A stretch of 16,204 nt of DNA from CAYXDR01 sp046498185 (GCA_046498185.1 JAWOBE010000237.1:1-16204), one strand, 5' to 3'. Counted from the stretch's first letter, positions 1-6,570 are shown. Notes: a model not told the origin generated them from the sequence alone. Numbers and translations: made by a program.

Positions 1-795
1 CTTCCGGATGTGGAGGTTTTTAAAAGATACCTGCAGTCCACCTCCCTGCATAAAGACATAGAGGACGTGAAAATCTACAACAAGAACATGGTGGAGGGAC
101 ATTCGTCTTCCGAATTGACAAAGACCCTCAAAGGAGGCAGGTTTGAATCTGCGGCACGGCACGGCAAATATCTCCTTGCAAAAACAGATAGGGGCAAACA
201 CCTGGTCTTGCATTTCGGGATGACCGGTTTTCTTAAATATTTCAAAGAGGAAGCGGATCAGCCTTCTCATACACGGTTGCTTATTCGGTTTTCCAATGGT
301 TACCATCTGGCGCATGATTGCCAGCGGAAACTGGGAGAGATTGGGCTGGCGGATAGTATGAAAACCCTCATAAAGGAAAAGAGTCTGGGGCCTGACGCCC
401 TCGATCAGGAACTTGATAAAAACCGTTTCAGGAAAATATTTGCAAAAACGAGCGCTGCGGTAAAGTCAGCACTCATGAACCAAAAATACATCGCAGGTAT
501 CGGAAATATCTATTCCGATGAAATACTTTTCCAGGCCCGTATGTATCCAGGAATGACGAGCAAGCGGCTTGATGGAGAGGACCTGGATGGGCTTTACTCT
601 CAAATGCATCAGGTGCTGTACACGGCAATCGAAGCCGGGGCCGATCCGCGACGTTTCCCATCTTCCTTCATCATACCCCATCGACGCACCGACATGATCT
701 GCCCCAGGTGCAACGGCGAAATCAGGAAGAAAAAAATTGGCGGAAGGTCAGCCTATTACTGCCCCCGGTGCCAGAAGGACCGATCGCCGGATTAA
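1..795 (+). CDS. mutM: Formamidopyrimidine-DNA glycosylase family protein (Fpg/MutM), 5' truncated by window edge
   Basis: Base-excision repair glycosylase/AP lyase that removes oxidised bases such as 8-oxoguanine. The frame is open from base 1 and begins LPDVEVFKRYL, which is the family N-terminus MPELPDVE minus about three residues. The codon at base 10 is an internal GTG (the V of DVEV), not a start; the catalytic Pro2 and Glu3 lie off the window. Visible features are the LVLHFGMTGFL core strand, RHGKYLL (the conserved lysine loop), DCQRKLGEI at the place of the usual DPRRFG loop (a divergent version), the H2TH helix region NQKYIAGIGNIYSDEILF, and a C-terminal zinc finger CPRC-x16-CPRC. 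The stop is TAA at 793-795. Fpg and Nei-type members share this layout, so substrate range is not certain; the family call is secure. Confidence 0.93.
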   Translation, partial: LPDVEVFKRYLQSTSLHKDIEDVKIYNKNMVEGHSSSELTKTLKGGRFESAARHGKYLLAKTDRGKHLVLHFGMTGFLKYFKEEADQPSHTRLLIRFSNGYHLAHDCQRKLGEIGLADSMKTLIKEKSLGPDALDQELDKNRFRKIFAKTSAAVKSALMNQKYIAGIGNIYSDEILFQARMYPGMTSKRLDGEDLDGLYSQMHQVLYTAIEAGADPRRFPSSFIIPHRRTDMICPRCNGEIRKKKIGGRSAYYCPRCQKDRSPD

Positions 796-808
796 AATGC
801 GCCTATAA

Positions 809-865
809 CCAATTGGACGGCATCGTAAAACGTATCATCTCCGCCTTATCGGCGTCGGCATCGGG
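809..865. repeat. Single-arm relative of the 165-bp inverted-repeat element
   Basis: This stretch resembles the reverse complement of the right half of the element at 2425-2589. Bases 837-865 match the reverse complement of 2532-2560 at 26 of 29 positions, sharing the core CTTATCGGCGTCGG. The preceding 823-840 also aligns (about 13 of 18). It opens with the palindrome CCAATTGG (809-816), in the position where the larger element has TCAAGCTTGA. No second arm is present, so it cannot form the full hairpin. It lies in the gap between the convergent glycosylase gene and the 68-aa gene. Confidence 0.6.
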
Positions 866-885
866 ATTCGAATTGTATCCTTTTT

Positions 886-1092
886 CTACTCTGATTGTTT
901 TGTCTGCAATTCATGCAACTCATCAAAGGACTCCAGGTATCTGGAGCCTGAAAGTTTTTTTTCAAAGATCAAGCGGCACCCTTCCTTGGTGAGAGACTCG
1001 TCGCAAATATCAGGTACGACTTCCGAAAAGAACTCCTTCTTCTCCTCATTGCTCAAGCCCTCAATAGCTTTTTTGATGTCTTCGATCTTCAT
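886..1092 (-). CDS. Small hypothetical protein, 68 aa
   Basis: I do not recognise a family. The protein is short, highly charged and probably helical (MKIEDIKKAIEGLSNEEKKEF at the start), with two cysteines (in DICDES and GCRLIF) and no signal peptide or membrane segment, so it is probably cytosolic. The case for a real gene is a GGAGGG ribosome-binding site about 5 bases before the ATG, and its position as the last of a series of minus-strand genes, 84 bases after the cytidylate-kinase-like gene. The opening pattern (helix, then LSNEEKKEFF) resembles many small bacterial proteins, so the resemblance does not assign a function. Confidence 0.6.
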   Translation of the reverse strand: MKIEDIKKAIEGLSNEEKKEFFSEVVPDICDESLTKEGCRLIFEKKLSGSRYLESFDELHELQTKQSE

Positions 1093-1176
1093 GGCATCCC
1101 TCCGCTCAAACCGGCTTTCACCCCAGATGGTTTGTTTTTAACAAATGCCTGCGGCAGTTCGATCGTTCTAGGTCTA

Positions 1177-2001
1177 TCACTCAGCAGATGCAGGCCTGAG
1201 AAAAATATCCGATGTAACCCCGGTCACTCCTGCAACATTTTTGACAACTGCAACCGCTCTTTTTCTTTCATCATCATCATACGCCCAACCCCTTAGATGG
1301 ACCTTTCCTTTTTCAAGAACATCCACGAAAAAATGAGTAAAAGCAGATGGTATGTTATTCCTGATAATGGCTGCTTCTACTCTCCGCTGAAGTGACGAGC
1401 GCTCCATTTCTTCCATTGCATTCAGGCTGCACGCCTTTATTTCATTGGAGTGAGCAAGCTCTATAATAAGTTTTACAGCTAGATCGAGGCCGATTTTGTC
1501 CACATTAATCACGAGGTCGTAGCCGGTAAAATCATTCCAGTCGCGATTGAATGCATATTGAACAAATTCCTTGAAACGCTTGTCAATTTTCTCAATGACG
1601 CTTCTGGCAGCGGTTTCGTCGATATTTTGCTCCTGCATCAGCGTTTTGATCCGGTTTTCTTCAGGGGCTGTGATCATCACATGAAGGGCACAATTGAAGT
1701 CTTTCAAAAAGGCCTGTGCGCCATGGCCTATGATCACACCTTCACCCTTGCTCGCGATATCAAGTACAATCGCCCCAAGCAGATCAAGATACATTTCCGG
1801 TTTGTTCGTGAAAAGGCGGTCAAAAAGCCTTGGAGCCTTTTCGTCGATTCCCTCCAGGTCCTTTTTTGAATAGCCCATGGAAATCGCTCTTTCCTGAAGT
1901 TTCGCATCGTCGAAAAATTCCACCTTCAGCTCTTCCGAAACTTTTTTCGCGATTTTTTGAGCTCCTGAACCAAAATTCGATGTCAATGTGATCAAAGGCA
2001 T
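1177..2001 (-). CDS. Cytidylate-kinase-like family protein with C-terminal BON domain, 274 aa
   Basis: Residues 1-185 match the cytidylate-kinase-like family (Cytidylate_kin_2 type). It starts MPLITLTSNFGSGAQKIAKK, where the GSGAQ loop replaces a standard Walker A GxxGxGK[ST]. It continues with VIIGHGAQAFL and the RDWNDFTGYDLVINVDK segment typical of the family. Residues of about 205-274 (RRVEAAIIRNN, KVHLRGWAYDDDERKRA, VKNVAGVTGVTSDI) fit a BON domain, a fold linked to binding of membranes or hydrophobic ligands. The nucleotide-kinase activity is untested and the P-loop is degenerate, so a regulatory or sensing role is possible. The start is fixed by AAGGAGGT ahead of the ATG. It follows the receiver-domain gene by 28 bases and is probably cotranscribed with it. 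Confidence 0.85.
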   Translation of the reverse strand: MPLITLTSNFGSGAQKIAKKVSEELKVEFFDDAKLQERAISMGYSKKDLEGIDEKAPRLFDRLFTNKPEMYLDLLGAIVLDIASKGEGVIIGHGAQAFLKDFNCALHVMITAPEENRIKTLMQEQNIDETAARSVIEKIDKRFKEFVQYAFNRDWNDFTGYDLVINVDKIGLDLAVKLIIELAHSNEIKACSLNAMEEMERSSLQRRVEAAIIRNNIPSAFTHFFVDVLEKGKVHLRGWAYDDDERKRAVAVVKNVAGVTGVTSDIFLRPASAE

Positions 2002-2029
2002 AAGGAACCTCCTTTTTTAAAAATTATTT

Positions 2030-2401
2030 CTATAATTTCAAATTTATTTCAGTTTCCAATGCCATTTTTATTTTCAATTTCAACTCACCTAAATCAGACT
2101 CCTTTATCACGCAATAGTCCGCTGCAATGGCCCTCAAATCGAACTTTGAATCTTCATAGACCGTGCATAAAATCACCGGTAGATCATAATAGAGGTTTCG
2201 TATGTCCTGGAGCAGATCAAGTCCGTTGTTTTCTTCCAGCCGAACATCCAGAACGATCAGGTCGGGTTCTTCCCTTTGAATAACAGACATGTATTCTTCA
2301 TCGGCGCCGCAGGTGACGGTTTGGTACCCTTCGTCGAGAAGTTCTTCCGAATAGAGCATCCGGATTCCCCATTCATCATCTATGATGAGAATTTTCTTCA
2401 T
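2030..2401 (-). CDS. Single-domain response regulator (CheY/Spo0F-like receiver), 123 aa
   Basis: A complete receiver domain and nothing else. The acidic pocket is D8-D9-E10 (ILIIDDEWG), the phospho-acceptor is D52 (LIVLDVRLEENNG), the switch Thr is T80 (VILCT) and the conserved Lys is K100 (VIKESD, where the usual KP has become KE). With no output domain it must act by protein-protein contact, as in phosphorelays or chemotaxis-type signalling. No histidine kinase is encoded nearby. The ATG is preceded by AAAGGA at moderate spacing. It is 28 bases upstream of the cytidylate-kinase-like/BON gene, which makes that protein a plausible partner (inference). A MITE-like repeat lies immediately upstream. 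Confidence 0.9.
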   Translation of the reverse strand: MKKILIIDDEWGIRMLYSEELLDEGYQTVTCGADEEYMSVIQREEPDLIVLDVRLEENNGLDLLQDIRNLYYDLPVILCTVYEDSKFDLRAIAADYCVIKESDLGELKLKIKMALETEINLKL

Positions 2402-2424
2402 TTTGGGTTATCCTTTCACTCCAG

Positions 2425-2589
2425 TCAAGCTTGACGGCCTCTTAAAAAGTCAAAACAAGCATGTGCCTCGGGGTCGGGGTCGCTATCGGCGTCGGTATCG
2501 GAAGTTGATCGGTGGCCTTTTCGACCCCGATACCGATCCCGACGCCGATAAGGCGGGGATGGCACTTCTTACGAGGTCATCAAGCTTGA
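2425..2589. repeat. 165-bp nested inverted-repeat element (MITE-like)
   Basis: Outer arms 2425-2450 and 2564-2589 are inverted repeats matching at 22 of 26 positions, each ending in the palindrome TCAAGCTTGA (2425-2434 and 2580-2589). Inner arms 2484-2501 and 2533-2550 match at 17 of 18 positions (TATCGGCGTCGG core). The centre is rich in GGGGTCGG/GGTATCGG units. The element carries no coding capacity and lies between two minus-strand genes. A partial relative is at 809-865. Terminal inverted repeats, small size and a dispersed relative fit a non-autonomous mobile element; no clear target-site duplication could be defined. Confidence 0.6.
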
Positions 2590-2629
2590 TGAAACCGTAA
2601 AAATCGTTTAAATCATTTTTCCAAAAATC

Positions 2630-2869
2630 TTAAGCTTTCAGGGTTTTTTTGTTCTTTTTCAGCAAAACATGATAATGATCTTCTTCATCGCGAACAGAAA
2701 GGACCTCACACGGCGACAGACCTAATATTCTAAGCAGGTCCTTGCGGGTATCTGGATCCGTACCTATGATTTCCATCATTTCTCCCCCCGACATTTTTCT
2801 CAACCCCTGTGTAATCTTCAATAACGTCAGGGGAATAATAAGACCTCTCAGATCAAGGACATGTTTCAC
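2630..2869 (-). CDS. TusA/SirA-like protein lacking the catalytic cysteine, 79 aa
   Basis: The beta-alpha-beta-alpha-beta-beta length and the start VLDLRGL followed by xxPLxLLK match the TusA sulfurtransferase family, which passes persulfide sulfur through a Cys in the motif LxxRGLxCPxP. Here the motif reads DLRGLIIPLTLLK, so the Cys position is Ile12 while Pro13 is kept. The rest fits (DPDTRKDLLRIL, then a helix and a final strand HYHVLLKK). The only cysteine, C54, is outside the motif. The protein may therefore be a non-catalytic partner or have a different role. It starts with GTG, preceded by GGAG about 6 bases upstream. It lies between the 64-aa Cys protein and the receiver gene, all on the same strand. 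Confidence 0.72.
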   Translation of the reverse strand: MKHVLDLRGLIIPLTLLKITQGLRKMSGGEMMEIIGTDPDTRKDLLRILGLSPCEVLSVRDEEDHYHVLLKKNKKTLKA

Positions 2870-2913
2870 GTTTTCTCCAGTTTTAGATTGATTATCTGTT
2901 TTGTCGATTGTCT

Positions 2914-2938
2914 GTGGGAGCGATTTGCAATCGCGATC
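2914..2938 (+). repeat. REP-like hairpin with GTGG head, copy 1
   Basis: GTGGGAGCG is followed by a 6-bp stem (2920-2925 with 2929-2934, three-base loop) and then GATC. A second 25-nt copy on the other strand (4888-4912) differs at four positions, and one stem pair changes from A-T to G-C, which preserves pairing. It lies in the gap between the 64-aa gene and the TusA-like gene. The head tetranucleotide plus short hairpin resembles REP elements handled by TnpA-REP (RAYT) proteins; no such protein is in the window. Confidence 0.5.
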
Positions 2939-3001
2939 TGGCCCGCAACTCCCTCAACTTCCACCGCCCCGTCTAAAACATGGTGAATGCCGCGCAGTGG
3001 T

Positions 3002-3196
3002 TTAGACCCTGTTGGCAAAGGGCATTTCATCGCACCGCCAGCACCCCTGTTCTCGAAGATCCTCATTAGGATCGACGAACTTGTCACAAAGCCATCCGTA
3101 CTCATGGTTGTCCTTCACGAATTTTAACGGACGTGCTGCCGTGTGACCACTCAAATAGGTGTAATCCTGAATTTCCATTTCTTGTGTGGTTTCCAT
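3002..3196 (-). CDS. Small cysteine-containing protein, 64 aa
   Basis: I do not recognise a family. The ATG at 3196 is chosen because AAGGAGG precedes it by about 6 bases (CATTTTAAAAGGAGGCGTTATG context); a longer reading frame upstream lacks such a site. The protein starts METTQEMEIQDYTYLSG and has Cys37 (YGWLCDKF) plus a CxxC pair, Cys52 and Cys55 (EQGCWRCDEMPFA), so metal binding or a redox role is possible. There is no signal peptide or membrane helix. A sigma-54-type promoter candidate lies about 60 bases upstream. It is the first of the minus-strand genes, followed by the TusA-like gene after a gap holding a REP-like hairpin. Confidence 0.6.
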   Translation of the reverse strand: METTQEMEIQDYTYLSGHTAARPLKFVKDNHEYGWLCDKFVDPNEDLREQGCWRCDEMPFANRV

Positions 3197-3255
3197 AACG
3201 CCTCCTTTTAAAATGAATGGTTTCCTGTTTTCTGCTTTTTTTGTTGAATAAACAG

Positions 3256-3271
3256 AGCATAACATGTGCCA
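3256..3271 (-). promoter_or_regulatory. Sigma-54-type (-24/-12) promoter candidate for the 64-aa gene
   Basis: On the minus strand the bases read TGGCACATGTTATGCT, against the consensus TGGCAC-N5-TTGCW. The GG and GC doublets have the correct 12-base spacing and there is one mismatch (ATGC for TTGC). The predicted start would be near 3245, about 50 bases before the ATG at 3196. A 16-bp palindrome roughly 140 bases further upstream is suitably placed for an activator. Confidence 0.5.
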
Positions 3272-3369
3272 AAAAATACGTCTGGAAGGCCAACAGGTTG
3301 GAATGATTGGTCAAAGATTTTTTGAACAAAAATCCGTGTCCGTGCGGTTTGGTTTTGGGAAATCAAGGT

Positions 3370-3395
3370 GTTAAAACTTTTAAACATATGTTTAA
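3370..3395. promoter_or_regulatory. Palindromic operator or activator-site candidate
   Basis: TTAAACATATGTTTAA (3380-3395) is a perfect 16-bp palindrome. It overlaps a second, imperfect one, GTTAAAACTTTTAAAC (3370-3385). The centre lies about 140 bases upstream of the start predicted from the sigma-54-type promoter, which is the normal range for enhancer-binding activators. It could equally serve the divergent polymerase-like gene, about 200 bases away. The regulator is not in the window. Confidence 0.4.
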
Positions 3396-3597
3396 CGATG
3401 ATGTTGACAATAGTTGAACGGCACCTGAACCTGGGTTCCAACGATTCCGGCGACCTTTTTAAAAATTCGATGATTGCTTCTGGTTGATTTACATGTTTTT
3501 TTACAGTATTATTGTGAGGATCGCCGATCCAGGAGGAACCCTGTCGGCTCTGCACAAAGTCTGGATGAAAAGATGTTTCGCACGTTGAGATCGTTGG

Positions 3598-4791
3598 ATG
3601 AAAAGTATTCGCCATATTTTCCATATACACATCGCTGCTTTTGCGGTTGCCGTAGCCAGGCTTACATCGCCCGGTCTAAGAAATCGGCCTGTAGCTGCCG
3701 CACCGCTTCACACCGGACGAGGTCTTGTCATTTGTGTTTCACGGGAAGCACGCGTGCAAGGGGTTTTCAAGGGGATGCCGGTTCGAAGAGCCTTGAGAGT
3801 CTGCCCGGATTTGATCTTGATCGAACCTGATGCGGAGGCCGTCGGGGATGCCTTTCAGGCGGCGCAAAAGGCGGCATCATTTTATACTCCGCTCTGGGAG
3901 CCGGTGAAGCCGGGACATATTTATCTGGATATGACGGGAACGGAACGGTTGTGGGGCAACGCTGCGGATGCAGCATCCAGGATCAGCCGGGAAATCGAGA
4001 CCAGAATCGGACTTTCTGCCACCGTCGGAGTTGCTGGAAACAAAACAGTTTCAAGCATCGCGTCCCGAATAAAATCTGATGAAACCGTGCTGGATGTCGA
4101 ACATGGTGCAGAAGCCGCCTTTCTGGCGCCTTTGAAAATTTCCATGCTTCCCGGGATAGGGCTCGCACGGCTCGGGTTGCTTGAACATGAACTCGCCATC
4201 GATCGTATCGGCCAAATCGCGACGCTCGACTCCTTGAGTCTTTCATGCCTGTTCGGCCGAGATGCCCGGATCATTCATGACCGGGCAAGAGGAATCGATC
4301 CCACCCCCGTGACGCCGCCGGAAGTTTCACCCACGATAAGGGAGACAATGACATTCGATCAGGACACAAACGACGATCTTGTACTTTTGCAATGTCTTCA
4401 CAGGATGGTTGAGACATGCAGCAGGCAAATGAGGGACCGTTCCATTCATTCAGGGCGGGCGTCTGTTCGAATCCGGTACTCGGACCGCGTAGAAATATCC
4501 AGGCGATGCAAGCTCCCGCAGCACGGTTTCTCCAGCCTGGACTTGTATCCACCAATCGAGGCTGCATTCCTGAAAGCCTTTTCCCGGCGGGTACGTATCC
4601 GGCACATCGAAGTCGTATTCCGCGATCTTCAGCCTGAAAGCAGCCAGCTTTGCCTTTTTGACCACCAGGAACCAAATGAAAACAAAACCGCCGCCATTAC
4701 GGCAATAGATCATATCAGGCATCGCTACGGTGAAGAAGCCATCCGATTCGGCCGCAGCATTCCATTCGCAGGCGATGAGAGGCTTCTATAA
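3598..4791 (+). CDS. Y-family DNA polymerase-like protein (DinB fold) lacking catalytic acidic residues, 397 aa
   Basis: The whole length follows the DinB/Pol IV order. There is a palm start (HIHIAAFAVAVAR), finger segment (VISREAR/VQGVFKGMPVRRALRVCPDL-like), the palm return EPVKPGHIYLDMTGTERLWG, VGVAGNKTVSSIASRI, the HhH region LPGIGLARLGLLE and a little-finger domain. Aligning to Pol IV, the metal-binding residues D8, D103 and E104 correspond to H11, G106 and H107, so nucleotidyl transfer by the normal mechanism is not expected. QLCLF at 350-354 fits a beta-clamp binding motif. The combination (polymerase fold, dead active site, clamp motif) recalls ImuB, which acts as a scaffold in translesion synthesis, but no imuA or dnaE2 gene is adjacent. 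The start has only a weak ribosome-binding site, so its exact position is less sure. Confidence 0.85.
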   Translation: MKSIRHIFHIHIAAFAVAVARLTSPGLRNRPVAAAPLHTGRGLVICVSREARVQGVFKGMPVRRALRVCPDLILIEPDAEAVGDAFQAAQKAASFYTPLWEPVKPGHIYLDMTGTERLWGNAADAASRISREIETRIGLSATVGVAGNKTVSSIASRIKSDETVLDVEHGAEAAFLAPLKISMLPGIGLARLGLLEHELAIDRIGQIATLDSLSLSCLFGRDARIIHDRARGIDPTPVTPPEVSPTIRETMTFDQDTNDDLVLLQCLHRMVETCSRQMRDRSIHSGRASVRIRYSDRVEISRRCKLPQHGFSSLDLYPPIEAAFLKAFSRRVRIRHIEVVFRDLQPESSQLCLFDHQEPNENKTAAITAIDHIRHRYGEEAIRFGRSIPFAGDERLL

Positions 4792-4827
4792 TTGCTTGAT
4801 CAGGTTTATCTGGTTCCTTTGGTTTAT

Positions 4828-4872
4828 ATCGTTATCCTCATCGTTATCCTCATCGTTATCGTTGTCGTAATC
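4828..4872. repeat. 12-bp tandem repeat ATCGTTATCCTC, about 2.75 units plus degenerate tail
   Basis: Two exact 12-base units (4828-4839, 4840-4851) are followed by ATCGTTATC (4852-4860) and variant units GTTGTCGTAATCG. The unit is related in style to the GGTATCGG-type sequence inside the 165-bp element but is not the same sequence. Slipped-strand expansion is the likely origin. There is no spacer structure, so it is not a CRISPR. Confidence 0.7.
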
Positions 4873-4887
4873 GTACGTTGCGGACAA

Positions 4888-4912
4888 GATCGCGGTAGAA
4901 AACCGCTCCCAC
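4888..4912 (-). repeat. REP-like hairpin with GTGG head, copy 2
   Basis: Read on the minus strand this is GTGGGAGCG followed by a 5-bp stem (4902-4906 with 4892-4896) and GATC, 21 of 25 bases identical to the copy at 2914-2938. The A-T pair of copy 1 is a G-C pair here. It lies between the polymerase-like gene and the SDR gene. Confidence 0.5.
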
Positions 4913-5037
4913 AGTTTGAAGTTGCGCGGCGTCCTATAGGAGCGTATAAGGGGACAAACACCTTTCTTTCAACCGGCTCGGCCCGTGAAAACGCCCATTT
5001 GTGTGATTATTTTTGAACCCTCTGGAGGCATAAGACA

Positions 5038-6570
5038 ATGGATAAGAGACCGGTCCTGGTCACAGGGGCCACCGGCTATGTGGGCGGGCGCCTGGTGCCT
5101 TTGCTGCTTGAAGCGGGCCACCGTATCAGGGTGGTGGGCCGCTCGGCGGCCAAACTGCAGTGCCGCCCCTGGAGTGCGCACCCGATGCTGGAAACTGTTC
5201 AAGCGGATATGCTGGATTCAGCCGCCCTGATGGAGGCCTGCCGTGGCTGTCGTGCGGCATTTTACCTGGTGCATTCCATGAATCCGCGTCACAGTGATTT
5301 TGAAAAAGCAGACCGTCGTGCAGCCGCAAACATGGCAAAGGCAGCGGCTTCAGGGGATGTGGAGCAAATCATCTATTTAGGGGGCCTTGCGGGCGACAAT
5401 CCCAAGGCAAGCAGGCACCTTCGCTCCCGCACCGAGGTGGCTGAAATACTGCGGGCAGGACCGGTACCGGTCACTTTTTTACGTGCTGCCGTCATTTTAG
5501 GCGCCGGTGGCGCCTCTTTCGAATTGATTCGGTACCTCGTCGAGCGCCTGCCGATTATGATTACACCACGCTGGGTAGAAAACCCGATCCAACCCATAGC
5601 CATCAGAAATGTACTCGCGTACCTGAAGGGTTGCCTGGAAAATCCCGAGGCCACCCGGGGTAGAACATTCGATATCGGCGGCCCCGATGTTCTAAGCTAT
5701 CGCCGTTTGATGGAAATTTACGCAGAAGAGGCCGGACTCCCCAGGCGTATCATCATGGCTGTGCCGGTGTTGACTCCGCGGCTAAGCTCCTACTGGGTCA
5801 ACCTTTTGACCCCTGTCCCGTTTTCTTTGGCCGGGCCACTGATTGAAGGGCTCAGCGTACCGGTCGTCTGCAAGGAAGACAGCATCCGAATGATCATCCC
5901 ACAGGATCTGCTCTCCTGCGGGGAGGCGATTCGATATGCCATTGAAAACACGCGCCGCGGAGCCGTCCAAACCTGCTGGAGCGACGCGGGGCCTGTTAAG
6001 GTTCCTGAATGGCTGGATTGTAATGATGCCTCCTTTGCAGGGGGGACGCTGTTTGAGTGCGGCTACAGGGTGGTGATACAGGCCCCGGCCGCGGAGATCT
6101 GGAAACACATATCCTCCATCGGGGGATCCAGGGGGTGGTACTTCGCCGATCGACTCTGGGCGCTGCGGGGTGTGATGGACCGCGTAATTGGAGGTGTCGG
6201 TCTCAGGCGGGGGCGCCGCGACCCGCGGGAGATCCGCTACGGCGATTCTCTTGATTTCTGGCGGGTCATAGATATGACACCTGAAAAGCGCCTGAGGCTT
6301 TTGGCCGAAATGAAGCTTCCGGGTGAGGCGATGCTGGAATTCCGGCTGGAAGCCCTTGGAAAAGACCGCGCTGTTCTGGAACAATTTTCTCAATTCCGCC
6401 CGAGAGGCCTGGTAGGCCTGATTTACTGGTATGCCCTCTATCCTTTTCACCAGTTTATTTTCATGGGCATGCTGCGAGGCATCGCCCGGGCGGTGGGCCG
6501 CCCCATCGTGCAGGGGCCGGAGCTGTTCACCCCTGCATCAAGGGCGGGAAGCTGCAGCATCACTAAGTGA
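5038..6570 (+). CDS. NmrA-like SDR / DUF2867 two-domain protein, 510 aa
   Basis: Residues 1-300 form an atypical short-chain dehydrogenase/epimerase domain of the NmrA type: the dinucleotide loop TGATGYVGGR at 9-18, then AAFYLVHSM, IIYLGGLAGD and the FLRAAVILGAG segment. Residues of about 339-495 (GYRVVIQAPAAEIWKHISSIGG, WYFADRLWALRGVMD, DSLDFWRVIDM) match DUF2867, a START/SRPBCC-like domain of unknown function; this fusion is a known bacterial arrangement. No classical SDR YxxxK pair is evident, so it may bind NAD(P) without being a standard reductase. The start is set by TGGAGG 9 bases before the ATG. It stands alone, with intergenic repeats on both sides, and its substrate is unknown. Confidence 0.88.
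   Translation: MDKRPVLVTGATGYVGGRLVPLLLEAGHRIRVVGRSAAKLQCRPWSAHPMLETVQADMLDSAALMEACRGCRAAFYLVHSMNPRHSDFEKADRRAAANMAKAAASGDVEQIIYLGGLAGDNPKASRHLRSRTEVAEILRAGPVPVTFLRAAVILGAGGASFELIRYLVERLPIMITPRWVENPIQPIAIRNVLAYLKGCLENPEATRGRTFDIGGPDVLSYRRLMEIYAEEAGLPRRIIMAVPVLTPRLSSYWVNLLTPVPFSLAGPLIEGLSVPVVCKEDSIRMIIPQDLLSCGEAIRYAIENTRRGAVQTCWSDAGPVKVPEWLDCNDASFAGGTLFECGYRVVIQAPAAEIWKHISSIGGSRGWYFADRLWALRGVMDRVIGGVGLRRGRRDPREIRYGDSLDFWRVIDMTPEKRLRLLAEMKLPGEAMLEFRLEALGKDRAVLEQFSQFRPRGLVGLIYWYALYPFHQFIFMGMLRGIARAVGRPIVQGPELFTPASRAGSCSITK

Larger units (their letters stand above)
3197..3597. other. Divergent intergenic region without a credible gene
   Basis: The gap separates the minus-strand 64-aa gene from the plus-strand polymerase-like gene. 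It holds the sigma-54-type promoter candidate and a palindromic operator candidate. A minus-strand open frame spans much of it but has no ribosome-binding site and no recognisable domain. No clear promoter for the plus-strand gene was found; a TTGACA at 3403-3408 has no good partner. Confidence 0.5.
4792..5037. other. Intergenic gap with tandem and REP-like repeats
   Basis: Holds a 12-bp tandem repeat (4828-4872), a REP-like hairpin (4888-4912) and the ribosome-binding site TGGAGG of the next gene. An open frame here translates to a run of Ile, Val and Leu, but that is simply the repeat read in one frame. I saw no convincing terminator after the polymerase-like gene. Confidence 0.5.

Noticed and set aside
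2866..3105. 79-aa minus-strand frame overlapping the 64-aa gene
   Set aside because: It overlaps the 64-aa gene in another frame and runs through the REP-like hairpin; the 64-aa frame has the better ribosome-binding site.
3490..3508. LexA-box-like TACATGTTTTTTTACAGTA upstream of the polymerase-like gene
   Set aside because: Only the outer three bases of each half are symmetrical and the CTGT half is missing; too weak to call an SOS box.
3208..3630. 140-aa minus-strand frame over the divergent intergenic region
   Set aside because: No ribosome-binding site, no recognisable domain, overlaps the sigma-54-type promoter candidate and the start of the polymerase-like gene.
4828..4872. CRISPR array
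   Set aside because: The repeats are directly adjacent 12-bp units without spacers and no cas gene is present.
4792..5016. Open frame translating to a very hydrophobic Ile/Val/Leu run, like a small membrane protein
   Set aside because: The hydrophobic run is the 12-bp ATCGTTATCCTC repeat read in one frame, the start lacks a ribosome-binding site and the frame overlaps a REP-like hairpin.
5782..6450. 222-aa minus-strand frame inside the SDR/DUF2867 gene
   Set aside because: Antisense shadow of a well-supported gene, with no ribosome-binding site or domain.
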